A stretch of 64,000 nucleotides of DNA from Aliiruegeria haliotis. Lineage in GTDB: Bacteria; Pseudomonadota; Alphaproteobacteria; Rhodobacterales; Rhodobacteraceae. Both the position numbers and the translations under genes were made by a program. Under the pieces are notes generated by a model. It ran no database searches. It was given only the letters and a program-made list of their open reading frames with translations, and was not told the DNA's origin. The first letter of the stretch is position 1. Every line of letters starts with the position of its first letter. Of the stretch, positions 36,502-47,940 are shown piece after piece. The DNA is taken from contig NZ_PVTD01000001.1 in assembly GCF_003003255.1 (NCBI RefSeq), positions 1,054,001 through 1,118,000 on the forward strand, read 5' to 3'.

Positions 36502-37584
36502 CTAGTCCCCCTCAGTCAATGCCCGGGCCTCGGCAACGAGGTCGATCCCCGCCGGACACCATGTGATGCAGCGCCCGCACCCGGTGCAGCCCGAGGTCCC
36601 GAACTGCTGGTGCCAGCCGGACAGCTTGTGCGTCATCCACTGCCGATAGCGCGCGGCACCGCTCGACCGGACTGGCCCGCCGTGCACTTCGGAGAAACCT
36701 GGCGTGAAACAGCTGTCCCACCGTTCCCAACGCTCCGCCCTCTGGTCGGAGAGGTCGGTGCGGTCGACGATATCCGTGCAGAAACAGGTCGGGCAGACAG
36801 CGGTGCAATTGGTGCAATGCAGGCACCGTTTCGCGATGGCCTCCCAGCGCGGCGATTCCGCCGCCTCTGGCAACCGCTTTGCAACGTCCTTCGGCAGGGC
36901 GCGTGTCTGGCTGGCGGCGGCTTCCGCGATGCGCGCCCTTGCGCGCGCGCGCATGTGATCGGACGCGCGGCGAAGTCCAAGTCCCTCCAGCAGTGACGCG
37001 CCCGCGTCGGTCCCCACCTCGACAAGCATTCCTTCGTCCGTCTCCGTCAGGGCAAGGTCGAAACCGTCCTCCGCGCGCGGGCCGGTCGCGGTGGATACGC
37101 AGAAACAGGTCCGGGCGCTGCGCCCACAATTGACCGCAACGATCCGCGTGGCCGATACCCGGGTTGCATGGGCGGGATCAGCTGCGCGGCGGAATACCTC
37201 TGCCTGACGCGCGATCGCGGCAAGGTCACAGGCACGCACGCCGAAAAAGATCGTGGGCGGCCAGTCCTCCACCTCCGGGCGGATCTCGAACCCGTCTTCA
37301 TTGCGCAACGCCCTCCAGAGCCGGCGCTCGGGAGGGTGCAGCCAGTGTTTCCAGCCGCGCGGACCGACAACCGCATCGAACCAGCGCCGCGTGGCCCCCT
37401 CCTCCAGCCGGTAGTGACCGGGCGCCTGGCTGTCCAGGATGCCGCGTGGCAGGTCATCTGCGTCCTGCACCACATCGGGCACCAGCGCACCCTCGCTGAG
37501 AACCGGCGCAATAACCCGCCAGCCCGCCGCCAGGAAGTTCTCCAGCAGCAGGCGCGGGTCATCCAGGGCATAGCACTCACGCAT
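36502..37584 (-). CDS. hydB: hydrogenase 4Fe-4S (beta) subunit
   Basis: A 360-residue protein, first gene of the hydrogenase operon. The N-terminal two thirds resemble the HydB / anaerobic-sulfite-reductase A domain: IFFGVRACDLAAIARQAEVF, IVAVNCGRSARTCFCVSTATG. The C-terminus has two cluster motifs, CLHCTNCTAVCPTCFC (about residues 254-269) and CTGCGRCITWCPAGID (about 333-348). It relays electrons between the hydrogenase core and external carriers or sulfur/NAD(P) sites. Three bases separate it from the next gene. Confidence 0.93.
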   Translation of the reverse strand: MRECYALDDPRLLLENFLAAGWRVIAPVLSEGALVPDVVQDADDLPRGILDSQAPGHYRLEEGATRRWFDAVVGPRGWKHWLHPPERRLWRALRNEDGFEIRPEVEDWPPTIFFGVRACDLAAIARQAEVFRRAADPAHATRVSATRIVAVNCGRSARTCFCVSTATGPRAEDGFDLALTETDEGMLVEVGTDAGASLLEGLGLRRASDHMRARARARIAEAAASQTRALPKDVAKRLPEAAESPRWEAIAKRCLHCTNCTAVCPTCFCTDIVDRTDLSDQRAERWERWDSCFTPGFSEVHGGPVRSSGAARYRQWMTHKLSGWHQQFGTSGCTGCGRCITWCPAGIDLVAEARALTEGD

Positions 37585-37677
37585 CCCGGCCTCCGGCAGA
37601 ACCTTCGGTCTCGCCGCGGGGTGCAGCCACCTTCCGCGGCCGATGCGTCATGATTGCCCACTTTCGGACGTCTGGCG

Positions 37678-37691
37678 TTGACGTGGGTCAT
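37678..37691. promoter_or_regulatory. FNR/CRP-type binding site candidate in the hydrogenase–acs divergent promoter
   Basis: TTGAC-GTGG-GTCAT matches the FnrL-type dyad TTGAY-N4-RTCAA with one mismatch at the last position. It is 94 bases before the hydB start and 49 bases before the acs start, so one site could serve both directions. No footprint data; sequence match only. Confidence 0.5.
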
Positions 37692-37739
37692 GGCGCGCAG
37701 GGGCAACAGATGCGAAAATAAGAATGGGAGGAATCCGCC

Positions 37740-39478
<1,739 letters not shown>

Positions 39479-39482
<4 letters not shown>

Positions 39483-41482
39483 CGGTTATGGACAAACCGC
39501 GCCTGACGCGAGACCACGTCCTGTCGCTTCTGACGGGAATGATCAGAATTCGGAAGTTCGAGGACAAATGTGCCGAACTCTACCAGCAGCAGAAAATCCG
39601 CGGCTTCCTGCATCTCTATGACGGTGAGGAGGCGATTGCCGCCGGGGTGATTCCGGTCCTTGGCCGCGATGACAAGATCGTCGCCACCTATCGTGAACAT
39701 GGGCAGGCCCTTGCGCGCGGTGTGCCGATGACCACCGTCATGGCAGAGATGTACGGCAAGGCGGAGGGGTGCTCCGGCGGCCGCGGCGGGTCGATGCATA
39801 TCTTCGACAAGGACACCAACTTCTATGGGGGCAACGCCATTGTCGGCGGCGGGCTGCCGCTGGCCACCGGCATCGCGCTGGCCGACAGGATGCGCGAACA
39901 ATCTCACGTCACCGCCTGTTTCTTTGGCGATGGCGCGGCAGCCGAGGGCGAGTTCCACGAGGCACTGAACCTCGCCGCGCTGTGGGACCTGCCCGTGCTC
40001 TTTGTCTGCGAGAACAATGGCTATGCCATGGGCACCGCCATCGACCGCTATGATTCAGAAACCGACATCCACCAGAAGGCCAGTGCCTACGGGATCGAGA
40101 GTCGCCGGGTGGACGGGATGGATGTGGTCGCGGTGGAGGTCGCTGCACGCTCCGCCATCCGGCACATCCGGGAGACCGGCAAACCGGTGTTCCTCGAATG
40201 CCAGACCTACCGCTTCCGCCCGCATTCGATGTTCGACGCACAGCTCTATCGCAGCAAGGCGGAGGTCGCCGAATGGCGAAACCGCGGCCCTATCGTCCGC
40301 TTCCAGGACTGGTTGCTGGAAAACGGGTTGCTGCATGCGGAGGATATCGTCCGCATCGAGGCGGCCGCCGATGCCGAGATCGCCGAGGCGGTCGACTTTG
40401 CGGAGGCGGGCACCTGGGAGCCTGTGGAAGATCTGCTGAAGCACACCGTGGCAACCGCGCAGCCCGATCCATTGCCGACCGCTCCGGCTGGCCGGACGGA
40501 AGAGGTCACCTACCGGGAGGCCGTGAAACAGGGCATTCGCGATGCGCTCCAGCGCGACGATCGTGTTTTCCTGATGGGCGAGGATGTCGGCGCCTATGGC
40601 GGCTGCTACGCCGTCTCCAAAGGGTTGATCGACGAGTTTGGCGAGGATCGCATACGCGACACGCCGCTGTCGGAATCCGGTTTCACCGGCGCCGGAATCG
40701 GCGCAGCGGCCGCCGGCATGCGGCCGATTGTCGAGGTGATGACAGTGAACTTCTCGCTGCTGGCCCTCGACCAGATCCTCAACACCGCCGCCACGCTCCG
40801 CCACATGTCGGGTGGCCAGTTCGGTGTTCCCGTGGTGATCCGGATGGCGACGGGCGCGGGCAAGCAACTCGCCGCGCAGCATTCGCACAGCCTGGAGGGC
40901 TGGTTCGCCCATATCCCGGGTCTCAGGGTCCTTGCCCCCGCGACGCTGGAAGATGCCCGGGGGATGCTCTGGACCGCGCTGGAAGATCCCGATCCGGTGC
41001 TGATCTTCGAGAATGTCATGCTCTACAACCGCACCGGCCATCTCGATGTGAATGCCGGACCCGTCGACATCACCCGGGCGGCCGTGCGGCGCAAGGGAGA
41101 TGACGTCACGCTCATCACCTATGGCGGTTCGCTGCACAAGGTGATGGACGCAGCCGGGACGCTGGCCCGCGATGGCATAGAGGCCGAGGTCATCGACCTT
41201 CGCGTGCTCCGCCCGCTGGACGATGCAACGATCATCGCCTCGCTCGCCCGCACCCGTCGCGCGGTCATCGTGGACGAAGGCTGGAAAAGCGGCTCGCTCT
41301 CGGCAGAGATCGCGGCGCGGATCCATGAACAGGTCTTCTGGCACATGGATGCGCCGGTTGGACGGGTCTGCGCGGCTGAAGTGCCGATCCCCTACCCGGC
41401 CCATCTCGAACAGGCGGCGATCCCGCAGGTTCCACAGATCGTTGCGGCGGCCAGGGCCACGCTTGGGCGGGGGGCGTCATGA
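39479..41482 (+). CDS. pyruvate/2-oxoacid dehydrogenase E1, fused alpha and beta subunits
   Basis: A 667-residue protein in which residues about 1-325 are E1 alpha and 340-665 E1 beta. Alpha: [45 protein letters not shown], and the thiamine-diphosphate motif from [15 protein letters not shown] to ENNGYAMGT. Beta: [50 protein letters not shown] and [17 protein letters not shown] short Pro/Ala linker (PTAPAGRTE) joins them. The closest activity is pyruvate dehydrogenase, decarboxylating pyruvate and acetylating the lipoyl group of E2; other 2-oxoacids or acetoin cannot be excluded. The start overlaps acs and the stop overlaps E2. Confidence 0.93.
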
Positions 41483-42672
41483 GCATTTTCCAGATGCCGT
41501 CGTTGGGCGCCGACATGGAGGCCGGTACGCTGGTCGAATGGCTGGTTCGCCCGGGAGATCGTGTGACGCGGGGCGACATCGTGGCCGTTGTGGAAACCCA
41601 GAAAGGCGCCATCGAGATCGAGATCTTCGAGGACGGGATCGTGCATTCCCTGGACGTGGAGTTGGGCGCCAGATTGCCCGTCGGCGCGCAACTCGCAACG
41701 ATCCTGTCCGACGGAGAGGCGCCGCCGTCTGCCCCGGCGGCGCCAATACCGGACACACCCTCGTGCGCGGCGGTTGCGCCTGAAATGTCCGCACCGCCAC
41801 CGCGCCCGGACACGACGGCGCCAGTACCCACCGGCTTCGGGATCGCCGCCTCGCCTGCGGCGCGGCACCGGGCGGCAGAATGCGGCCTGGATCTCGCCGG
41901 AGTGACCGGACGCGGCCCCGACGGCGCGATCCTGTTGGCCGACGTGGAGGCGGCGGCCACGGGTGGGACCACCAAAGGCACGCCACGGCCCGCCGCCACC
42001 AGCGATGCGATGGCGCAGATGCGCAAGGCGATTGCAGCGGCCATGCAGCGCTCCAAGCGCGAGATCCCGCATTTCCAGCTCGCCCAGACCATCGACATTC
42101 ATACCGCCTCGGACTGGCTTGCGGCCCGCAACGCCGATGTCCCCCCCGGTGAGCGCATCCTGCTGGGCACGCTGTTCATGAAGGCCGCCGCCGTGGCAGC
42201 CGCAAATGTGAAGGAGATGAACGGACACTACGAGGCGGACGGGTTCCGCCCGGCACCGGGCGTCAACCTGGGCGTCGCCGTGGCCCTTCGTGGCGGCGGC
42301 CTTGTCGCACCTGCGATCCCGGATGCGGACCGGCTGCCGCTGCCTGCGCTGATGGCAGCCATGAAAGATCTCGTCTCGCGCGCCCGCGCCATGCGCCTGC
42401 GTTCCTCGGAACTGACTACCGGCACGCTGACCGTGTCCAGCCTCGGCGAGACAGGCGCCGACGCCATGAGCGGCATCATCTTCCCACCACAGGTGGCCCT
42501 GCTAGGCATCGGCGCACCGAAGCTTCGGCCGTGGGTGTTGGACGGGACGGTGGTTCCGAGACGGCTGGCCACGTTTACCCTTTCGGCCGATCACCGGGTC
42601 AGCGATGGCCGCCAAGCCAACCGTTTTCTCGCAGAGATCGAAACAGCACTGCAACACCCGGAGGCCCTATGA
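41479..42672 (+). CDS. dihydrolipoamide acyltransferase (E2) of the 2-oxoacid dehydrogenase complex
   Basis: A 397-residue protein with one N-terminal lipoyl domain ([20 protein letters not shown], lipoyl lysine in [10 protein letters not shown] near residue 42), a Pro/Ala linker, a peripheral-subunit-binding domain ([20 protein letters not shown], about residues 120-155) and the catalytic domain from about 170. The catalytic histidine/aspartate motif reads [16 protein letters not shown] (about residues 370-385). It accepts the acyl group from E1 and passes it to CoA. No E3 (lipoamide dehydrogenase) gene is adjacent, so E3 must be shared from elsewhere. Confidence 0.93.
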   Translation: MSIFQMPSLGADMEAGTLVEWLVRPGDRVTRGDIVAVVETQKGAIEIEIFEDGIVHSLDVELGARLPVGAQLATILSDGEAPPSAPAAPIPDTPSCAAVAPEMSAPPPRPDTTAPVPTGFGIAASPAARHRAAECGLDLAGVTGRGPDGAILLADVEAAATGGTTKGTPRPAATSDAMAQMRKAIAAAMQRSKREIPHFQLAQTIDIHTASDWLAARNADVPPGERILLGTLFMKAAAVAAANVKEMNGHYEADGFRPAPGVNLGVAVALRGGGLVAPAIPDADRLPLPALMAAMKDLVSRARAMRLRSSELTTGTLTVSSLGETGADAMSGIIFPPQVALLGIGAPKLRPWVLDGTVVPRRLATFTLSADHRVSDGRQANRFLAEIETALQHPEAL

Positions 42673-42917
42673 CACGTGAAGACGCCAGAATTGCTTTCCT
42701 TGAAGAACTGGTGAAGGTGGCGCCGGACCTGGATCCCGGCTCGATCGCGGATGGCGATCACATACAGGCTGACCTCGAACTGGATTCGATGGATGTTCTC
42801 AACCTCGTGGCGGCGCTGCATGAGCGCCTTGGCGTCAACATCCCCGAACCCGACTATGTGAAAATCGCCACGCCCGCGCTTGCCTCGGTCTATTTGAGCC
42901 AACGATTGGCGGGATAA
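42669..42917 (+). CDS. acyl carrier protein, last gene of the acs–E1–E2 operon
   Basis: An 82-residue acidic protein, start overlapping the E2 stop (ATGA). It has the phosphopantetheine site in LELDSMDVLNLVAAL (Ser at about residue 40) and a second-half ERLGVNIPEPDYVKI, both classic for acyl carrier proteins. It is not accompanied by fatty-acid or polyketide genes. Its overlap with a pyruvate-dehydrogenase E2 suggests a special acyl-transfer or structural role in this operon, which is inference. Confidence 0.9.
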   Translation: MTREDARIAFLEELVKVAPDLDPGSIADGDHIQADLELDSMDVLNLVAALHERLGVNIPEPDYVKIATPALASVYLSQRLAG

Positions 42918-43452
42918 GGCTCGCCCTCCGGACGAGGCGCAATTGCCTGCGGCGATCCCCTGCCAATCCCGGCAAATCCTTCCCGCCACCCATGTCTGCC
43001 GCGCAATGCCCGGAATGCGTTGTCTGGGCGCTTCGCCCGAACGATCCGCAAACTGCCAGGCGGGTCGTGTCCACAGTCAACGGAAAGGTCCACGCGGGCT
43101 GCAATGGCAGACGGATCGCTTGTGGCTTGCGGACCCCCAGCCATCGCAACACGGGTCGCGGTCGCCAGGCCGGGTTGCGTCCGGCTGGAAGCGCTGGGGC
43201 GTGACCCCGGAGCGATCCACGCGCGTCAGGCCTCCCTGCCCGCCCATCCGCTTGCCACACACGCTGCCCCTTTTTTCGCTGCGGCCGAACCCGATCCCGA
43301 TCATCGCATCGCCACTTTCCGCCCGGATCAGGCCGCCCCCGCAGCCAAAGCTCGCGCAATCCCGTGCAAAAATCGGGGTTTGTCAGCAGATGCTGCATGT
43401 GGATATCGTCTATGGGGACGCCCGATGACCATCAGGACCGGAGAGCAAACCG
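42918..43452. other. intergenic region after the acyl carrier gene
   Basis: About 535 bases without a supportable gene. Frames on both strands are short, overlapping and lack ribosome sites. The promoter of the DUF4239 gene should lie near the 3' end. Confidence 0.45.
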
Positions 43453-44307
43453 ATGGACGCCACGACCACAGCATCGCTGTATACCGAGATCACCATGCCG
43501 ATCCTGTCGATTCACTGGGTCGCCTTTCTACTTCTGCTCGCCCTGCCCACGGCAGCGATCGTGGGCTATTTCACCGGAGCGGCGCGTCGAAAGTCGCTCC
43601 TTGCACAAGGGCAGAAAGTCGATGCCGTGGTGGGCGAGGCAACGCTGGGGGCGATCCTTGCTCTCCTCGGTCTGTTGCTCGCCTTCAGCTTCGGAAATGC
43701 CCTTGGGCTTACGAACGAACGCAAGTCCGCGATGGTCGAGGAAGCTGCGTCGCTGGGAACCGTCTTTCTCCGGGCCGACTACCTTCCCGATCCCGGGCGC
43801 ACCGAACTTCAGAAATCGATCCTTGAGTATGCCAAGACCAGGATTTTTCCCGGCAATGGGCAGATCAACAACGAGGAGAATGCGCGCGCCTTCATTGTCC
43901 GGACCCTTGAGGCTCAGGCGAAACTTTGGCCGCTCACCCTGGAAGCAACGCGGGATCCGACACCAAACCCAATCAAGACCTTTGTTGCCAGCGCAATGAA
44001 CGATGCCATCGACGCACATCTCTTCCGGCTCAAGGCATTGTCGAACCCCGTGTCGGATATCACGCAGTCCATGTTGCTCGCCGCAGCACTGGTATCCCTG
44101 TTCCTGCTTGGAAACAGATCCGGGATGGTTGGCCGCAAGCTCACCTGGCGGACATTTGTGTTTTCCGGATTCCTGTTCGTTGTCATGGTGACCATCGTCG
44201 ACACCCAACGTGGTGGCGAGGGGTTTGTCCGGATAGATGATTTCGCGTTGAGAGCGACGATCCATGAATTGGAACAGACTCTCGCAAGCCGTGGGATCAG
44301 TGGATAG
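43453..44307 (+). CDS. DUF4239 (bestrophin-like) membrane protein
   Basis: A 284-residue protein with hydrophobic segments at about residues 19-40, 62-85, 205-222 and 232-250. The second contains the family stretch TLGAILALLGLLLAFSFGNAL, followed by R.A.V.EAASLGTVFLRADYLPDPGR, and a cytoplasmic helical middle. That order (two helices, a soluble region of about 110 residues, two helices) is the DUF4239 layout. The function is unknown; the family has been described as bestrophin-like, suggesting a possible anion channel. Confidence 0.82.
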   Translation: MDATTTASLYTEITMPILSIHWVAFLLLLALPTAAIVGYFTGAARRKSLLAQGQKVDAVVGEATLGAILALLGLLLAFSFGNALGLTNERKSAMVEEAASLGTVFLRADYLPDPGRTELQKSILEYAKTRIFPGNGQINNEENARAFIVRTLEAQAKLWPLTLEATRDPTPNPIKTFVASAMNDAIDAHLFRLKALSNPVSDITQSMLLAAALVSLFLLGNRSGMVGRKLTWRTFVFSGFLFVVMVTIVDTQRGGEGFVRIDDFALRATIHELEQTLASRGISG

Positions 44308-44569
44308 CGGCCGTTCCGACCCACCACGTCAATCGCACGCGGATCGCAGGGCGCACGCGACGGTATGCGCCCGGTCACAGTATTACCGGTCACGGCCAAT
44401 TGCGCACGCGCTTCAGTGACGACCCTGACAGATCGCCGACCTCCCGTTCGACCAACATTGCATCGCCCGCACATCCGCTGTTCGCTGGTCGACAAACCCG
44501 AAAGGCCATTTCGGCTTGCCCTCGTGGGGACCGAATGTGCAAGTCACCTTCTGGAAGGAAGGGTTTGGA

Positions 44570-44755
44570 ATGATTCGAGGATTGCTGATCCCGTTCGGGT
44601 TACTGTCGCTCCTGGCCGGTTGCAGCGCGGACGGCGAGCGGATTCCGCCGAACGAGACCATACGCGCGTCCGGCATCACGATCTCGGGTCAGGCCGTAAT
44701 GGGCGTGGTGGGCGGTTCGGGCTCGTCGGCGCAATTCGTTTCAGGGCTCAAGTAA
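44570..44755 (+). CDS. very small lipoprotein
   Basis: A 61-residue protein starting at ATG 44570 with AAGGAAGG before it. The N-terminus MIRGLLIPFGLLSLLAGC is a type II signal with the lipid cysteine at residue 18. The mature part is only about 44 residues and ends with a Gly/Ser-rich, low-complexity VVGGSGSSAQFVSGLK. No family recognised. Ribosome site and lipobox support it. Confidence 0.65.
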   Translation: MIRGLLIPFGLLSLLAGCSADGERIPPNETIRASGITISGQAVMGVVGGSGSSAQFVSGLK

Positions 44756-45129
44756 ACGCGGACCTACCCCGCCGCGCCCCAATGTGAAGGCGGCAGCTGG
44801 CACGTGATCTGCAGAGGATCGACCACTGTCCAAAACAGCCTGCACTCGGCGACTATTGAATGGCAAAGGGCCTGCGACACGGCTTTTCCATGTTCAGGCG
44901 GACCAATAGCACGGGGCCATGTGGGACCGAAATTTGGCTGGTCTTCGCGCGCATCGGAACAGTGCTTGTTGGCACGCACCGAGAGCACATACGGGCCGGG
45001 ATACGATACGAAGACTCCCTTATACGGGATCGAAGTGCGCAATCTCGTCGCTTCCACCGCGAAAGCTTGCCGGAATCACACTTCAAAAACGCAACGTATC
45101 GCATTGATATTTTTGCATTATGTAGATCG
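44756..45129. other. intergenic region before tRNA-Thr
   Basis: No gene seen. An AT-rich stretch at about 45090-45125 lies just beyond the 3' end of the tRNA, which is on the minus strand. Confidence 0.4.
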
Positions 45130-45205
45130 TGGTGCCGGCAGAGGGACTTGAACCCCCGACCCCCTGATTACAAATCAGATGCTCTACCAGCTGAGCTATA
45201 CCGGC
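45130..45205 (-). tRNA. tRNA-Thr (anticodon UGU)
   Basis: The minus strand folds into a full cloverleaf of 76 nt with an encoded CCA. The acceptor stem pairs GCCGGTA with TGCCGGC, the D arm reads GCTCAGCTGGTAGAGC, the anticodon stem CTGAT / ATCAG holds the loop with TGT, and the T arm has GGGTTCAAGTCCC. The TGT anticodon gives threonine (codons ACA and, by wobble, others). Confidence 0.97.
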
Positions 45206-45647
45206 ACTGGCGGTGGGTTTACTTCCTGCCCCGGCAACAGGCAAGGGTCCAATGTTGTTTCCCTGCGGCCAGCAGAGAGGTGTCTGTCACCGGCAGAGGA
45301 ACCACTACTGGCATCGCCAAGGTTTACAGGCAGCAGTGCCCCTTTTGGCCGAGCCCGGGAACGCAAGCGTTGCCGCATGCCCGTACGTCGGAGACAGCGT
45401 CTCGCCATGTGCTCCGCTTCGGGCACGAACTTGTTTCTCTGCCCCTGTGGAACAGCGCCAACCCAAGCGCCGATCTACCGCGAAACCACGCGCCTCGGTT
45501 TGACTGGCACTCGCCCTGCCAGCCGCCAGATCCACACTGCCGACAAAACAGATGAGAAACGAGCCGAGTCGCGGTAGGCTGAGGCAATTACACCAGGGGG
45601 ATGACCAATCCGGGGCATCCGTTTCACACAGATTTTGGGAGTCCGAC
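45206..45647. other. intergenic region between tRNA-Thr and the DUF3604 gene
   Basis: About 440 bases with no supportable gene. It should contain the promoter of the tRNA (minus) and that of the DUF3604 gene (plus). No integrase or repeat of the tRNA 3' end was seen. Confidence 0.4.
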
Positions 45648-47573
45648 ATGTTTACGCGCGCCTCAACTGCTGCCTGTTTGGTCCTTGTTGCCGGTTCCGC
45701 CGCAGCCCAGATCCACCCGAGCCCGGAATCGCTGAGCGGGCTTTATCCAGGGAAGGCCTATTCGCCCTACGCCGAACGCGGCTTTCCCTCGAAAGTCTAC
45801 TGGGGGGACACCCACCTTCACACGGGCTACTCGATGGATGCCGGCCTCTTTGGCAACACCACCGGTCACGACACAGCCTACAAGTTTGCCCGTGGCGAAG
45901 AGGTCATGGCGGCCTCCGGTCAGCCGGCGCGCCTTGCACGGCCGCTGGACTGGATGGTGTTGACGGACCATTCCGACGGCATGGGGCTGATCTTCGACCT
46001 CAAGGATCAGAAACCCAACGTCATGGAGTTCGAGCAATCGCGCCGTTGGGCCGAAGGGCTCTCGGAGGGAGGCGAGGCCAGCGCCGCCGCCGCGCTCGAC
46101 CTGATCACCACGTTTTCGCAAGGGGCCATCGACCCCGACCTGATGGCGCAATACTCGCCGGGATCAGCGATCTATGCCACGGTCTGGGAGACCGTGGTTC
46201 AGAAGGCGGAAGAATACAACGAGCCGGGCGTCTTCACCGCCTTCATCGGCTACGAATGGACGTCTCTGGTGAAGGGCAACAACCTGCACCGCAATGTCGT
46301 CTTGCGCGACAACGCCGACCGGGCGCTGATGGTCGAACCCATGGTCACGCAGCCGCCGGTGGGCTCGACGGACCCGTTGGACCTCTATCAATGGCTGGAG
46401 GAGTACGAGTCCAAGACCGGCGGCAAGGTGCTGTCGCTTTCCCACAACGGCAACCTCTCCAACGGATTGATGTTCCCGACCGAGCAGCAATACACCGGCG
46501 CTCCGATCGACGAGAATTACTCCCGTTTGCGGCACAAGTGGGAGCCGCTCTACGAGTTCACCCAGATCAAGGGCGACGGAGAAACCCACCCGGTCCTGAG
46601 CCCGGAGGACGAGTTCGCGGACTACGAGACCTGGGATGTTGGCAACCTCGACCTTACGGAAGCCAAGACCGAGGACATGCTGAAACGCGAATACGCCCGG
46701 GAAGCGCTCAAGCAAGGCCTCGCGCTGGAGAAGAAGCTCGGCGTGAACCCCTACAAGTTCGGCGCTGTCGGATCGACAGACAGCCACACATCGCTGACCA
46801 CGGCAGACAGTGACAACTATTTCGGCAAGGCGACCAATGCCGAGCCCAGCCCGACCCGGATGCAACATCCGTTCACCAAGACCGACAAGGGAACCTTCGA
46901 GGGCTACGAGCTTGTGGCCTCGGGCTACACCGGCGTCTGGGCGGAGGAGAACAGCCGCAAGGCGCTCTGGGACGCCATGGCCCGCAAGGAGACCTACGCC
47001 ACCACCGGCCCACGCATGATGGTGCGGTTCTTCGGGGGATGGGACTATTCCGAAACCGATCTGCGGTCGCGCCAACCGGCCTTCGCGGGCTATGAGCGCG
47101 GCGTCCCGATGGGCGGCGACCTGCGTGCAGCCCCTGATGGCGCAGAGGCACCGACCTTCATGGTCTACGCGCTCCGCGATCCCGTCGGGGCCAATCTCGA
47201 CCGGATCCAGATCGTGAAGGGCTGGATGGATGCGGCCGGGGATCTGCATGAAGCTGTCTATGATGTCGCGTGGTCCCAGGGCCGCGAGCCCGATGCCGAT
47301 GGCAAACTGCCGGCGGTGGGCAACACGGTGGACCTCGACGCCGCGAGCTTCACCAACACCATCGGAGCGCCGGAGCTGATGACGGTCTGGACCGACCCGG
47401 ATTTCGACGCCGGAGAAGCCGCATTTTACTACGCACGCGTTCTGGAGATCCCGACCCCGCGTTGGGTGGTCTACGACAAGGTGCGTTTCGGCGTGGAGAT
47501 CCCCGCCGAAGCCCAGACCAGCCATCAGGAGCGGGCCTACACATCAGCGATCTGGTACGGCCCGGAGGGCTGA
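45648..47573 (+). CDS. exported DUF3604 (PHP-like metal hydrolase) protein
   Basis: A 641-residue protein starting at ATG 45648 with GGGAG before it; residues 1-20 are a signal peptide ([21 protein letters not shown]). The start of the mature protein has [22 protein letters not shown], in which the GDxHxHT resembles the first metal site of the PHP fold. Further metal-type residues occur in [27 protein letters not shown] and [11 protein letters not shown]. This layout is DUF3604, a family of unknown reaction with PHP-like phosphoesterase features. It is expected in the periplasm. It stands alone after tRNA-Thr. Confidence 0.9.
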   Translation: MFTRASTAACLVLVAGSAAAQIHPSPESLSGLYPGKAYSPYAERGFPSKVYWGDTHLHTGYSMDAGLFGNTTGHDTAYKFARGEEVMAASGQPARLARPLDWMVLTDHSDGMGLIFDLKDQKPNVMEFEQSRRWAEGLSEGGEASAAAALDLITTFSQGAIDPDLMAQYSPGSAIYATVWETVVQKAEEYNEPGVFTAFIGYEWTSLVKGNNLHRNVVLRDNADRALMVEPMVTQPPVGSTDPLDLYQWLEEYESKTGGKVLSLSHNGNLSNGLMFPTEQQYTGAPIDENYSRLRHKWEPLYEFTQIKGDGETHPVLSPEDEFADYETWDVGNLDLTEAKTEDMLKREYAREALKQGLALEKKLGVNPYKFGAVGSTDSHTSLTTADSDNYFGKATNAEPSPTRMQHPFTKTDKGTFEGYELVASGYTGVWAEENSRKALWDAMARKETYATTGPRMMVRFFGGWDYSETDLRSRQPAFAGYERGVPMGGDLRAAPDGAEAPTFMVYALRDPVGANLDRIQIVKGWMDAAGDLHEAVYDVAWSQGREPDADGKLPAVGNTVDLDAASFTNTIGAPELMTVWTDPDFDAGEAAFYYARVLEIPTPRWVVYDKVRFGVEIPAEAQTSHQERAYTSAIWYGPEG

Positions 47574-47940
47574 GACCATCTCAGACCGGCCAACCACGCC
47601 TTCCCTGATCGCGGCGCGGCCCGTGTCCGGACGGCGTGGGCAGGTCGCTGGCCCTGACCCTGTTACCGCCTGGGTGAAGGAAGTGTCGAGGGGACGCAAT
47701 GTCAGAAACTCGCGCCCGGGTTCAATGGAACAAGACCCATCGCCGGGCGAATGGTCGTGCTCCCGAGCAACTTTTCGGGGGCGTTGCAGAATGGCTAGTC
47801 CGCACCGGGGTGACCATCCCTGTGCAGGCCAGCGATATGGCGCGTGGAGCCCCGATCCCGGTCATTGGCTTTCATGATAGCCCTGTGCTATGCGACCGGC
47901 TTCGCCTTCGACGGTAGCGCAGCGCCCATTTCGATCCCAG
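47574..47940. other. intergenic region before dusA
   Basis: No convincing gene. A 72-residue frame from 47699 has a passable ribosome site but non-protein-like composition and overlaps the dusA leader; it is not called. Confidence 0.4.

Noticed and set aside
43020-43826. 268-residue plus-strand frame
   Set aside because: Overlaps the start of the well-supported DUF4239 membrane protein in another frame and has no motifs.
45206-45647. Possible integration site next to tRNA-Thr
   Set aside because: No integrase gene and no second copy of the tRNA 3' end found in the window.
47699-47917. 72-residue frame with a GAGGGG-like site before its ATG
   Set aside because: Composition is not protein-like and there is no similarity to a family; kept as intergenic.
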